Source of the DNA: Phoronis pallida
Taxonomy: Eukaryota; Phoronida; Phoronidae
DNA: 13,455 nt
NCBI GenBank assembly: GCA_028565715.1
Contig: JAOXYC010011124.1
Coordinates: forward strand, 11,219-24,673
Direction of reading: 5' to 3'
Shown here piece after piece: positions 1 to 7,815 of this stretch. Within the stretch, counting starts at the first letter, position 1. Each line of letters opens with the position of its first letter. The notes beneath the pieces were generated by a model that saw only the letters and a program-made list of their open reading frames with translations, searched no databases and was not told the DNA's origin. The position numbers and the translations under genes are program-made.

Positions 1-2727
1 GTTGAACCACCAAACAAAGGCAACAATACACCCGAAACAACTTTTAAAAAAGGCATCAGATATTGCTTGAGAAGTAGAAACAAAACCAAAACAGTAACCG
101 GTTATGTACCCGTCAAAAATAATAAAGATGATTTAAATGTACACCAAAATGTTCAACTAAGTACTCCTTCGAAACCTAAAAAAAGACGCACGAGTAAAAG
201 CGTCGACTTCAGTAAAAAAAACCTGGATCGAATTCGGGAAGACGAAGAGAGTCAGCGAATTTTTAAACACCTAGATGATATTGACAGACGCGCAGGGCGA
301 GCAAAACGACGGATGAGTATGTGTGACAAGCAGGATACAGTGGGTGATCGCGTACCTGTTATTGATTTACTTAATCCAGTGAATGCACCTCAAGTAAAAA
401 GGAAAGCCAACGACGATGACCCGCAGGATCATTCTCCTACTATTGTTTCAGGAGGTGAAGTTCACAAACGACTGCCTTATAAGAACAGTAATTTAGAAGG
501 TGGTGAACAATTGGAAATTGGCGAGACATTCCAGGATTCGCTCAAACATTTAACGACAGAAGTCGCCGAATCCAATGCAATATCGAAAGAAGTTATAAAA
601 TCTGTAACTAATACAAAAGCAGAAATGTTAAGTAGACTCAAGGAAAATAAGATAGAACTTGCACAACAGGTTGAGCGTTTGAATAAAGCATACACGACCC
701 TCATTGAGGCAACGCATAAACGTTCTGATGACAAGTTCAGTGAAGGGTTAGAACGAGTTTTGTTTTTTAAAAAAAACGTGTTCAGCAATATCGCTGACAC
801 GATTAGTAAGATGGAATCGTCTTTGTCTCCCTTGAGCAAAACCTTTAAAACGGACATTGAGTCGCTAAGTGGTGAAATAAACCGTTTGCAGAGCCAAATA
901 ATCAAAGCAAAAGAATGGAGCGAAGATTTAGTGAATTCAGTTAATAACCCGAATCAAACGGTGACACCAAATTCTCCAGATCTTACTATGTCTATCGCTT
1001 ACAGTGAACTTTTTTCTACAGTGACAAAGACTATTAAGGATTATGTCGAAAGTAATAACAATCTTCTGAAGGATATTAAAACTTCTTTTGTATTAGAAAA
1101 TGAGGCAATAAATGATGTGCTTAATAACTTACGTAGCTTACCAAACTTGGATAAAACTACAAAAGAAGAAATTGAGCATCTCAGAAGCTCAATTTCTCGA
1201 AACAGAAAGGATATTAATGCTGTACATCTTTTGTTAAAAAAAGTATGGAAAAGAATATCAACAGCAAAACGGATAGATAAAAGATCATTAGCCTTACTTA
1301 AAAGTTCGAAAATAATGATTTCTAACATGCTTAAGCGAGAAAGTCATTTGCTGAATGCGTTAGTCAACAATGACTCTAAAATTGAAGAAAAGCTCAACAC
1401 GATACAAAATTACCTAAAGGAGTTAAACAAAAATAATAAAAAACAGGTCATAAGAACGAAAGAAGATAATGAATTCTCACCAAATATCACTTCTAAATTA
1501 GAGAATGCCATAGCTGTTGAATTACAAAAGGTAATGGGAGAAAGAGATGATGACATACTGTCCACAGTCAATAGAATCAGTCAATCTCTTGCATCGATTC
1601 AGCGAACGCAAGCAAGTCTTTCTTTTGACAGAGACAAGACATCCCAAATGCATACGTTTATTGAACATTTTACTAAGGAACAGGGACAAACATTGAATGG
1701 ATTAAAATCTTCTATTGATAATCTTGCTCGTCAAATAGACGAAAATCGACTAGGTAACCTCCATAACTATGTCGACCACGTAGACCTGACTGACTTCGAA
1801 ACTTACGATTTGGGGAAACATAATTCTCAAAAACGTGTCCCGTATTCCAGCAAACGTGGTGACAAAGGCTTTCACAAGGATCGGGGTAGAGATTCTGGTG
1901 ACGCAAATACAAGCAGTGAAAAGCTTGATGATAACATGGAACAAGCCGTCGATACTGGCGACAATCCAGATTCTAATATACACTCAGGAAACAGGCTAAT
2001 TGAGTCTATTGAGAGCACGGCTGTTCATTTTCTCGACGAAGATTTGAGTTTGTTAAATCAAACGTGTATAAACCTATGTGTTACAAATCCAGAAATGATC
2101 ATGAAGTGTATAGAGAAAAGTGAAAAAGTTGACGGTGAGAGTGATCTAGATCATTGTAAACGAGTTGCGGCTATAATGGATGATTTGGTCAAAATGGAGT
2201 TGTCTAAACTGAAGGTATACGATACCGTTAAAAATCAACGGTTAGCTTATATAAAGCAGTTCCACGAAAATAATAGACAAGAAACAGAGATATATAATAA
2301 AGGGCTTAAAACAAAAAGCGAATCGAACAGTCTGAATGTAGATAGTGAACGGTTAGATCTAGAAAATCGTGTGACGGTTAAGACCATGCCAAGTAGACTC
2401 GAAAATGAAAAGACAAAACTACAGCTAGATACTGTAAAAAAACAAGTTGAAATTGCAAAGTTCAAGGAACCGATTACTCGTCCAAATTATTCGGAATGGA
2501 AAAAAAGACAAAAGTTTATAAACTTATATAAACAAAAACAATACAAGTATGACTATACGAACCAGTACAACGCATTGTCTGATTTGATAAGACTAGCCAG
2601 CAATAGGAAAAACGACAATATAAGTACTCCGGGGGATGAGATTCATTTGAGTGACGAAGAATACACTACCGACTATGTAGAGTGTGAAAGGATAACGGAT
2701 AACTTTTTAACAGAGAATCAAACGTAA
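1..2727 (+). CDS. Large coiled-coil protein, 5' partial (possible tegument or structural protein)
   Basis: The frame is open from base 1, with 908 codons and no stop before TAA at 2725. The first in-frame ATG lies far inside, near base 313, in sequence continuous with what precedes it, so the true start is probably left of the window; the TTG at 67 is not a credible start. I do not recognise the family. Visible parts are a basic, nuclear-localisation-like stretch (PKKRR, bases 175-189), a second basic patch near 285-315, long heptad-rich helix with few prolines from about 540 to 1720, a polar low-complexity linker (about 1740-1990), a second charged helical segment (about 2030-2500), and an acidic tail with a likely CK2 site (SDEE near 2650). 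There is no signal peptide or membrane segment in the visible part. Size, composition and position beside a tegument-type deubiquitinase suggest a scaffold or tegument protein, but this is inference. A short motif near 2182-2232 resembles one in the next gene. Confidence 0.85.
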   Translation, partial: VEPPNKGNNTPETTFKKGIRYCLRSRNKTKTVTGYVPVKNNKDDLNVHQNVQLSTPSKPKKRRTSKSVDFSKKNLDRIREDEESQRIFKHLDDIDRRAGRAKRRMSMCDKQDTVGDRVPVIDLLNPVNAPQVKRKANDDDPQDHSPTIVSGGEVHKRLPYKNSNLEGGEQLEIGETFQDSLKHLTTEVAESNAISKEVIKSVTNTKAEMLSRLKENKIELAQQVERLNKAYTTLIEATHKRSDDKFSEGLERVLFFKKNVFSNIADTISKMESSLSPLSKTFKTDIESLSGEINRLQSQIIKAKEWSEDLVNSVNNPNQTVTPNSPDLTMSIAYSELFSTVTKTIKDYVESNNNLLKDIKTSFVLENEAINDVLNNLRSLPNLDKTTKEEIEHLRSSISRNRKDINAVHLLLKKVWKRISTAKRIDKRSLALLKSSKIMISNMLKRESHLLNALVNNDSKIEEKLNTIQNYLKELNKNNKKQVIRTKEDNEFSPNITSKLENAIAVELQKVMGERDDDILSTVNRISQSLASIQRTQASLSFDRDKTSQMHTFIEHFTKEQGQTLNGLKSSIDNLARQIDENRLGNLHNYVDHVDLTDFETYDLGKHNSQKRVPYSSKRGDKGFHKDRGRDSGDANTSSEKLDDNMEQAVDTGDNPDSNIHSGNRLIESIESTAVHFLDEDLSLLNQTCINLCVTNPEMIMKCIEKSEKVDGESDLDHCKRVAAIMDDLVKMELSKLKVYDTVKNQRLAYIKQFHENNRQETEIYNKGLKTKSESNSLNVDSERLDLENRVTVKTMPSRLENEKTKLQLDTVKKQVEIAKFKEPITRPNYSEWKKRQKFINLYKQKQYKYDYTNQYNALSDLIRLASNRKNDNISTPGDEIHLSDEEYTTDYVECERITDNFLTENQT

Positions 2728-2762
2728 GATCACATTATTGTCTCCCAAAAATGTGTATTTGA

Positions 2763-2768
2763 TATAAT
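2763..2768 (+). promoter_or_regulatory. TATA-like box of the C76 protease gene
   Basis: TATAAT lies 59 bases before the ATG at 2828, in the only non-coding gap between the first two genes. A start site 25-30 bases downstream would fall near 2790-2795. No AATAAA is seen between 2727 and 2828, so the upstream transcript probably reads through. Confidence 0.4.
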
Positions 2769-2789
2769 TACATATTAATGTAAACCCAA

Positions 2790-2837
2790 ATGAACAGATT
2801 GTTTATTTCGAATACATTCAATCTAAAATGGCTTTAG
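2790..2837 (+). other. Short upstream ORF overlapping the protease start
   Basis: An ATG at 2790 opens 15 codons in another frame, closing with TAG at 2835, just past the main ATG at 2828. If the transcript begins before 2790, this would reduce initiation at the main start; if it begins just after, as the TATA box allows, the ORF is irrelevant. Confidence 0.25.
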
Positions 2838-5800
2838 CAATGTCAAATATCAATCAAGGAGATGGTATTTTTAATGAATATGCAGGTAACCAATGTGTTG
2901 CGATTTGTTATGCATCCATTTACAAATCAAAAGAGTTATCTCCTTTGGAATGGGTAGGAGAGACATTGACGGACATAATGTTGGAAGGAACCATACTGTA
3001 TAGGGAAGTAATTGAGAAAAAATATGACGGGAAAACCACACATATTTACCCGGACGACATAGCTGACATACATTATTTTCCTCTTCCAAGTGGTGATTTC
3101 ATTACATTTACCAATGACCTAATAGCCAACGATGAGACTGATTTTAGAAAACATCTTTCAATTGCGATCTCCAACAGCAGAGATTTAATTGCTGTAATAG
3201 ACGGATATGCATCTTCAATTATGAAGCGAAAATTTGGCGATGTAACCATATATTTCTTGTTTGACTCACATAGTAAAAATAGGCGGGGAAAAACAGTTCC
3301 CAATGGGGGTGCAACACTTATGGCATTTGTAGACGTTATGGAGTTGGCGAGACATTTAAATCCCAGATATGATAAAAAATATGAGCTATCTCGCGTTACC
3401 TTAGAACCGTCTAAAGAAGGTTTACTTTATGAGAGTTCATCAAACAAAAATGCGTTGGATATGCTCAGAACCATTAATAAGATAGGCAAATTTATTATAA
3501 GTCAACCAACAACTCATGCAAACGAAGTTACAAATGCGGACGAAAAACACAACCGTGTTACTCGGAAACGAAAAGCAACCAATAAAGATTTTTTGTCAAT
3601 TACACCCTCTATAGAAATTTCAAGCGAAGAAGAGGCTGTTGCAGCAACCAATAACGAGGGGAAAAAGGCAAACATTATTGATAATACCAATCAGGGGATC
3701 CAACTCGATGGAGAGTATGATGACGGTGTACTTTTTCGTGAGAAAGGAAAAATCCCAAGTGACAGTTACACAGATGACGAAGACTGGAGCCAGGGAAGTG
3801 ATGACCTTGAGAGAAGTTCAGACGAAGAGTATGGATCGCATGAAGACGAATGTTATGACTTAAGTGAACTGAGTGGTGATTCGGATTACATTTATGACGA
3901 GATGACATACACGACTAACCTAACCTCGAAAGACGTTCAACCAGAGACAGGAGGCAGCACGCCATATACCGCTGATAAAGACTACACAAAGTTTTTGGAA
4001 GATGCTGGGATGGCTTATTGTGATGCAAAATCCCATAACAACAATATTGAGAAAACACACGCAAGTGACCAATCATCTGCTCTGAAAGACAAAGACACCA
4101 AACACGATTCCTCGATCTTGCCAGTGAAAGACAATATGCCTCGGAAAACAGAGGAACTAAACAATGAGCCCATTTCTAAAAGATTAAGGTCAACAGGAAT
4201 GAGCAATGATGAGTTTTATGATTCAATGAAGCTATTAGATAGTTGCATTCAATCCACGACATCGCGAGAAGCAAAGGGTTTGGTAAATTATTCGAAGGAT
4301 ATTTCAAAAAGGGCTGCAGAAGGCTTCAAAGTATTTTCTACCAACCATGCTGCAAAGACCCGTGACATTAAAGCTACCAGTAAAGATGATATCGTTCACG
4401 AAAAAAAATCAAAAAACACACACTTAAACTTCGGAGAGGTTAACGACCCGGCCATGAAAGAAGCCTTATACGATTTAGTTGATGAATTTAATGACAAATC
4501 GAGTCGCGAATTGCGGGTAACATTTGACGACACTACCACAGGACACGGACAGACACTTCCTCCACCCAGCCATCACAGTACATCAGAAAATGGCATCAAC
4601 GAATTTCATCCCTACAACTACGAACCAACTAACATCGAGACCGGAGTTGCTATGGATGGACTGATGAAGGCAACTAAGGCTCCTGGAGATTCTGATTTGG
4701 TTCATCAAAAACTAGTCATAGGTATGATTAAAGATGTTGCAGACATAGAGAAAATAAAATTTGACGCCTACCACGCTGGTAAGAAGCTTGAAATGGACCA
4801 AAATAAAGCAATTTTTAATCAATTTTGGATGCAGAAACAAATTGAAAACAACAGTTTAACATGTTTACAACAGCCAGAAGACTTTGATGAATCAGTGAAG
4901 ATTACTGAATTCTATCACAAAAGGAAAATGGATCAGAGAAAACAACAATTGGCAGAAAGTATTGAGGCCAGAAAGAGATCGTCAGAAAAAAAAAAGGAAA
5001 AGATGGAGCTTCTAGACTATAAAATACGCTTACAAACCCTTGAGAGAGAAGAAAGGGAGAGACGGCGGGTGATGGAAAAAGACATAACTAAATTCAATCT
5101 TGAGTACGGCGCCAGAAAATTAATTTTCAAAGTTTCCGACGAAGAAGGGACCCATTTCGTTGATGCTAATTCTACAGAAAAAAATGTCTTGGAAGATACA
5201 TTTTGTAGTGTGTCGGATATGGCAAAGTTTTGGGATTTATTTTGGAATACAAGAACAGATCCAACGACTGATATCACAAGCCAACTTATGGACATACAAG
5301 GGATACTAGTTCGTTTGAACTCATTGGCTGAACGAGTTATACAAAATAGTTCAACTTTTAAAACGTATATGAGCAATATAAAACACAACTCAATGAAAAA
5401 AAAATCTATTTTGGAAAATCGCATATACATGGCAAAGACGGAAAACAACACTAAGTTGATTTTCCCAACCAAACCAGCGTTCGAATATACATTTGTACCG
5501 GTTGACAGCAACATAATTGATTCGTCAACAACTCGAGTTTGTAGTAATTTGAACAGACTACGTTATGCTCTCTTGAAACACAATGGGAAATATTATATAG
5601 GTGATATGATGGAATATATGTATAAACTAGATGGATTCCCTATGTGTACTCATTACATACGAGATATCGAGGACAATGTTGTGGTTTGCAAAAATAAACT
5701 TTGTTTGCATATAAGCAACTGGCCAGCAAATATCAACAAAATCTTACTAGGTAAAAACGATGGTTTAGATAACACTATCATGTGTAAGTTTAATACAAAG

Positions 5801-6241
5801 AGGGACCCACCAATCAGTTTACTCGATCTTACCAACCAATGGTTTGTCGTGGTTGACGAAAAAGTGTCTGAAAACAACACATTTATTGATAAATCTTTAC
5901 AAGACTATATTTACAATCTATATAACCGTGGAGTTGTGCTTAGAAGAGTTGACACTCATGTCCGACGGCAATTTAAAGAACACTTTGAAAAGTTGAATTC
6001 TTCGTATGATAGTCTTTCGAGGAACGAGCGCTCAAAATTGTTATTGTCAATACTGTTTGCTACAAGCACATATATCGAGGAGTCCACTAAGTATAAGAAA
6101 CGACTCATAAACAAGTTCTGGAATGGGGCGACGCGTGACTATGTGGAAGATATAAAAAGAGCAACCATCATATACGAGTTCATTGCAGATCAACCCCTCA
6201 ATCAGTACGCCTCGCAGATCGTTTTGTCAAGCTTATCCTAG
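2828..6241 (+). CDS. C76-type (herpesvirus large-tegument-like) deubiquitinase with long C-terminal extension
   Basis: 1137 residues. Residues 1-180 match the pattern of the herpesvirus tegument ubiquitin-specific protease (peptidase C76): Gln10 in an NQGD motif, nucleophile Cys23 in AGNQC, and the Asp-x-His pair D146/H148 in FDSH followed by a glycine-rich PNGGA. The Gln and Cys positions equal those I recall for the cytomegalovirus M48 enzyme, and the Asp-x-His spacing is the family's. It should remove ubiquitin from viral or host proteins. After this come basic, possibly nuclear-localising patches (RKRK near 247; SKRLR near 450), a very acidic Ser/Asp/Glu stretch (about 310-360), a charged coiled coil (about 640-760), and a C-terminal region with scattered Cys and His (about 900-1137) that I do not recognise. 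Classical UL36-type proteins are two to three times longer, and no UL37-binding region was recognised. Related C76/OTU-like domains also occur in mobile elements of aquatic animals, so a separate origin is possible. M5 is an alternative start. The next gene begins 8 bases after the stop. Confidence 0.85.
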   Translation: MALAMSNINQGDGIFNEYAGNQCVAICYASIYKSKELSPLEWVGETLTDIMLEGTILYREVIEKKYDGKTTHIYPDDIADIHYFPLPSGDFITFTNDLIANDETDFRKHLSIAISNSRDLIAVIDGYASSIMKRKFGDVTIYFLFDSHSKNRRGKTVPNGGATLMAFVDVMELARHLNPRYDKKYELSRVTLEPSKEGLLYESSSNKNALDMLRTINKIGKFIISQPTTHANEVTNADEKHNRVTRKRKATNKDFLSITPSIEISSEEEAVAATNNEGKKANIIDNTNQGIQLDGEYDDGVLFREKGKIPSDSYTDDEDWSQGSDDLERSSDEEYGSHEDECYDLSELSGDSDYIYDEMTYTTNLTSKDVQPETGGSTPYTADKDYTKFLEDAGMAYCDAKSHNNNIEKTHASDQSSALKDKDTKHDSSILPVKDNMPRKTEELNNEPISKRLRSTGMSNDEFYDSMKLLDSCIQSTTSREAKGLVNYSKDISKRAAEGFKVFSTNHAAKTRDIKATSKDDIVHEKKSKNTHLNFGEVNDPAMKEALYDLVDEFNDKSSRELRVTFDDTTTGHGQTLPPPSHHSTSENGINEFHPYNYEPTNIETGVAMDGLMKATKAPGDSDLVHQKLVIGMIKDVADIEKIKFDAYHAGKKLEMDQNKAIFNQFWMQKQIENNSLTCLQQPEDFDESVKITEFYHKRKMDQRKQQLAESIEARKRSSEKKKEKMELLDYKIRLQTLEREERERRRVMEKDITKFNLEYGARKLIFKVSDEEGTHFVDANSTEKNVLEDTFCSVSDMAKFWDLFWNTRTDPTTDITSQLMDIQGILVRLNSLAERVIQNSSTFKTYMSNIKHNSMKKKSILENRIYMAKTENNTKLIFPTKPAFEYTFVPVDSNIIDSSTTRVCSNLNRLRYALLKHNGKYYIGDMMEYMYKLDGFPMCTHYIRDIEDNVVVCKNKLCLHISNWPANINKILLGKNDGLDNTIMCKFNTKRDPPISLLDLTNQWFVVVDEKVSENNTFIDKSLQDYIYNLYNRGVVLRRVDTHVRRQFKEHFEKLNSSYDSLSRNERSKLLLSILFATSTYIEESTKYKKRLINKFWNGATRDYVEDIKRATIIYEFIADQPLNQYASQIVLSSLS
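6151..6158 (+). promoter_or_regulatory. Internal TATA box for the PHD-finger gene
   Basis: TATAAAAA sits inside the 3' end of the protease gene, 91 bases before the ATG at 6250. No ATG occurs between the expected start site (about 6180) and 6250, so a transcript from here would use the PHD-gene ATG first. This explains how the closely packed downstream gene could be expressed. Confidence 0.45.
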
Positions 6242-6249
6242 TAGGAGAC

Positions 6250-6864
6250 ATGGCATCGTGTGGTATATGTATGGAATATTTTCGTCGAAATGTTTATCGA
6301 GTCCGTTGTGAACAATGTAACTTTTATATTCACACAAGAAGGTGCAGTGATGTTGATATTACCAAACACAAATTTGAAATTGGATCTGGTAAATATAGAA
6401 AGATCATTAAAGGTTGGAGGTGTTCAACATGTTTCACCAATCATGGCAATAGGCAAAATTTGCTTGAGCAAAATGCTGATGAGTGCACTGCTAAGAGAAA
6501 AACTTGCGATGATGACAAAAACGATAATTTTTGGTCCTATAGACTGTTGTACATCAGTGATGACGTGTATGTTATGAAATTGTCTCTTGAAAAAACGTAC
6601 ATATGTGATGGTAGAGACGCATTTGTTCTGAGTTCTACTTCATTCAATCGGCTATCGGAGTTGCTTGACGAAAACGTGAACGGAGTAACAAAAACTGAGC
6701 AAATATCCGATGAAATATCCCTGACATCATATAACTCCACTACCTTTGAGATATTCGACCGAAATCTGCGAATGAAAATATTTTTGAGAAAACCTTGTCC
6801 AAATCTCAATGACTGTGTTGGTAAACTTAACATTCAATCACAATTTTGCGTAGACGTTAATTAA
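6250..6864 (+). CDS. Small PHD-finger protein
   Basis: 204 residues. The N-terminus is a compact C4HC3 PHD finger: C4-x2-C7, C20-x2-C23, H28, C32, then W56-x-C58-x2-C61. The tryptophan two residues before the seventh ligand is the PHD signature and argues against a RING. PHD fingers usually read histone H3 tails; some related C4HC3 fingers (viral RING-CH/MARCH) are E3 ligases, but that class normally carries two membrane segments, absent here. Residues 65-204 match nothing I know. They are mixed, rich in Asn, Asp and Ser, with no membrane segment. The gene follows the deubiquitinase by 8 bases and probably has its own TATA box inside it. An AATAAA lies 87 bases after the stop. Its last nine codons overlap a possible minus-strand gene. 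A chromatin-related or transcriptional role is inference from the finger alone. Confidence 0.85.
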   Translation: MASCGICMEYFRRNVYRVRCEQCNFYIHTRRCSDVDITKHKFEIGSGKYRKIIKGWRCSTCFTNHGNRQNLLEQNADECTAKRKTCDDDKNDNFWSYRLLYISDDVYVMKLSLEKTYICDGRDAFVLSSTSFNRLSELLDENVNGVTKTEQISDEISLTSYNSTTFEIFDRNLRMKIFLRKPCPNLNDCVGKLNIQSQFCVDVN

Positions 6865-7125
6865 GTCATAAGCATTGTAAACAATAGTTCGAGCGATACA
6901 TTTTGTGTATGTGTATGTACATTGTAGATAATCCTTTCTTGATAAAATATAATAAATTGATATAATCAAAGCAACAGCTGTGTATTTGTATCTACATGCT
7001 AGAAAAACTGTCCTTCCCGTGAGTCCTGTGGCTATTTGTACGTATAGTGGTATACCAATACAATAGAGTAAGGTCATTGCTAACAACCAGAGAAGAACAT
7101 GCGACGGTTTTTCTAATCCGGTCAT
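6838..7125 (-). CDS. Possible small two-helix membrane protein
   Basis: 95 residues from an ATG at 7125. Two hydrophobic stretches are visible, about residues 9-31 (Leu/Ile-rich with WLL and a Pro kink) and about 47-61 (Ala/Val/Ile-rich with tyrosines), separated by a basic loop; the tail carries Cys, Tyr and Thr. This would suit a small tail-to-tail membrane protein, but AT-rich non-coding DNA can give hydrophobic ORFs by chance. It overlaps the last 27 bases of the PHD-finger gene and contains that gene's AATAAA. I see no polyadenylation signal for it and only a weak TATA-like stretch near 7214-7221. I do not recognise a family. Small membrane proteins are common in large DNA viruses, which is the main contextual support. 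Confidence 0.4.
   Translation of the reverse strand: MTGLEKPSHVLLWLLAMTLLYCIGIPLYVQIATGLTGRTVFLACRYKYTAVALIISIYYILSRKDYLQCTYTYTKCIARTIVYNAYDLINVYAKL
6951..6956 (+). terminator. Polyadenylation signal after the PHD-finger gene
   Basis: AATAAA, 87 bases beyond the stop at 6864. It is the first such signal outside coding sequence on the plus strand, so it could serve all three left-hand genes as a shared 3' end. Confidence 0.5.
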
Positions 7126-7363
7126 GTTTAATGTAAATTCGTTTCAAGAAATTAAGCGTAGATGTTGAAGAAACGTACAAATAATTTTTTAATTGTCAAA
7201 TGAATATTTCTAAACTATAACAGCGAAAACGTTATAATGAAAACGATTAATTAATGAAAGGCTAATGAAATACGGATAAGGTCAGACGATTTTGCGATCA
7301 ACTTATAGCGCACTTTCCATTCGTGGCTTAACAATCACCGGCTGAATTTAATGACAACGTTCA

Positions 7364-7369
7364 TATAAA
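7364..7369 (+). promoter_or_regulatory. TATA box with no following ORF
   Basis: TATAAA in the context CATATAAAC, the same nine bases as the TATA box of the TIR-IAP gene at 10807-10815. Only tiny ORFs follow before the AATAAA pair at 7520. Confidence 0.35.
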
Positions 7370-7519
7370 CAACTATAGAACAGAGATTAGCGTATGTGAC
7401 TTATAATGCATGTGATAAGATAAGTTTATAATGTAAACAGAAATTTAAGTTTATAAGAAGATAACAGCCAACGTTGAGGGTGAGCAGATCGTTGAGGTGC
7501 TGTGTAAAGATCAATTGAA

Positions 7520-7529
7520 AATAAATAAA
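7520..7529 (+). terminator. Doubled polyadenylation signal
   Basis: Two overlapping AATAAA motifs (7520-7525 and 7524-7529). They may be a second 3' end for the PHD-finger gene, or end a short transcript starting near 7395. Confidence 0.4.
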
Positions 7530-7815
7530 CAACTCAATACTTTGATATTCTTAATTTCTATATTATCATACTCAAACAGAGAAAGAAGCATAGTAAAAAT
7601 GCTCCTACATTGAGATACGCTACATGTTTAGATAGATTCATAAAGCGTGCCTGAACATGAACTAATATGTCTAGCGATTATCTCATCATACTTTCAATAC
7701 CGTTCACTTGTCTGAATTGAAAAGCAACAAAGTTAAATCTGACTACAGGCATCCTGTCTCTTTGGTGACTTATCTTTACTCACAAGCACATTACGCAGCT
7801 TAGAGATACAGTCAC

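Larger units (their letters stand above)
7126..7815. other. Intergenic region without credible genes
   Basis: About 690 AT-rich bases. On either strand I find only ORFs of roughly 25 codons or fewer. It holds a plus-strand TATA box (7364) and a doubled AATAAA (7520-7529), and on the minus strand the trailer of the 220-residue gene, where no good AATAAA is visible. Short near-repeats (such as two copies of AAGTTTATAA near 7420-7460) do not form a convincing array. No tRNA-like or long hairpin structure was noticed. Confidence 0.6.

Noticed and set aside
67-69. TTG at 67 as the start of the first gene
   Set aside because: The frame is open back to base 1 and the next ATG is far downstream, so the gene is cut by the window edge rather than begun at a TTG.
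5017-5514. 165-codon antisense ORF inside the protease gene
   Set aside because: It is a mirror of the strongly coding opposite strand, with no TATA or AATAAA of its own and composition explained by the sense codons.
2828-6241. Naming the protease gene UL36
   Set aside because: Only the N-terminal C76 domain is supported; length and the rest of the protein do not match a full large tegument protein.
6250-6435. RING finger in the small zinc protein
   Set aside because: Ligand order is C4HC3 and a tryptophan sits two residues before the seventh ligand, which is PHD-like.
6260-6577. 105-codon ORF in another frame within the PHD-finger gene
   Set aside because: The sense frame has an intact zinc finger, so this hydrophobic overlapping frame is a shadow.
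7200-7500. Replication origin in the gene-free region
   Set aside because: AT-richness and short palindromes such as TTAATTAA are present, but no iterated origin-binding sites or long hairpin could be seen.
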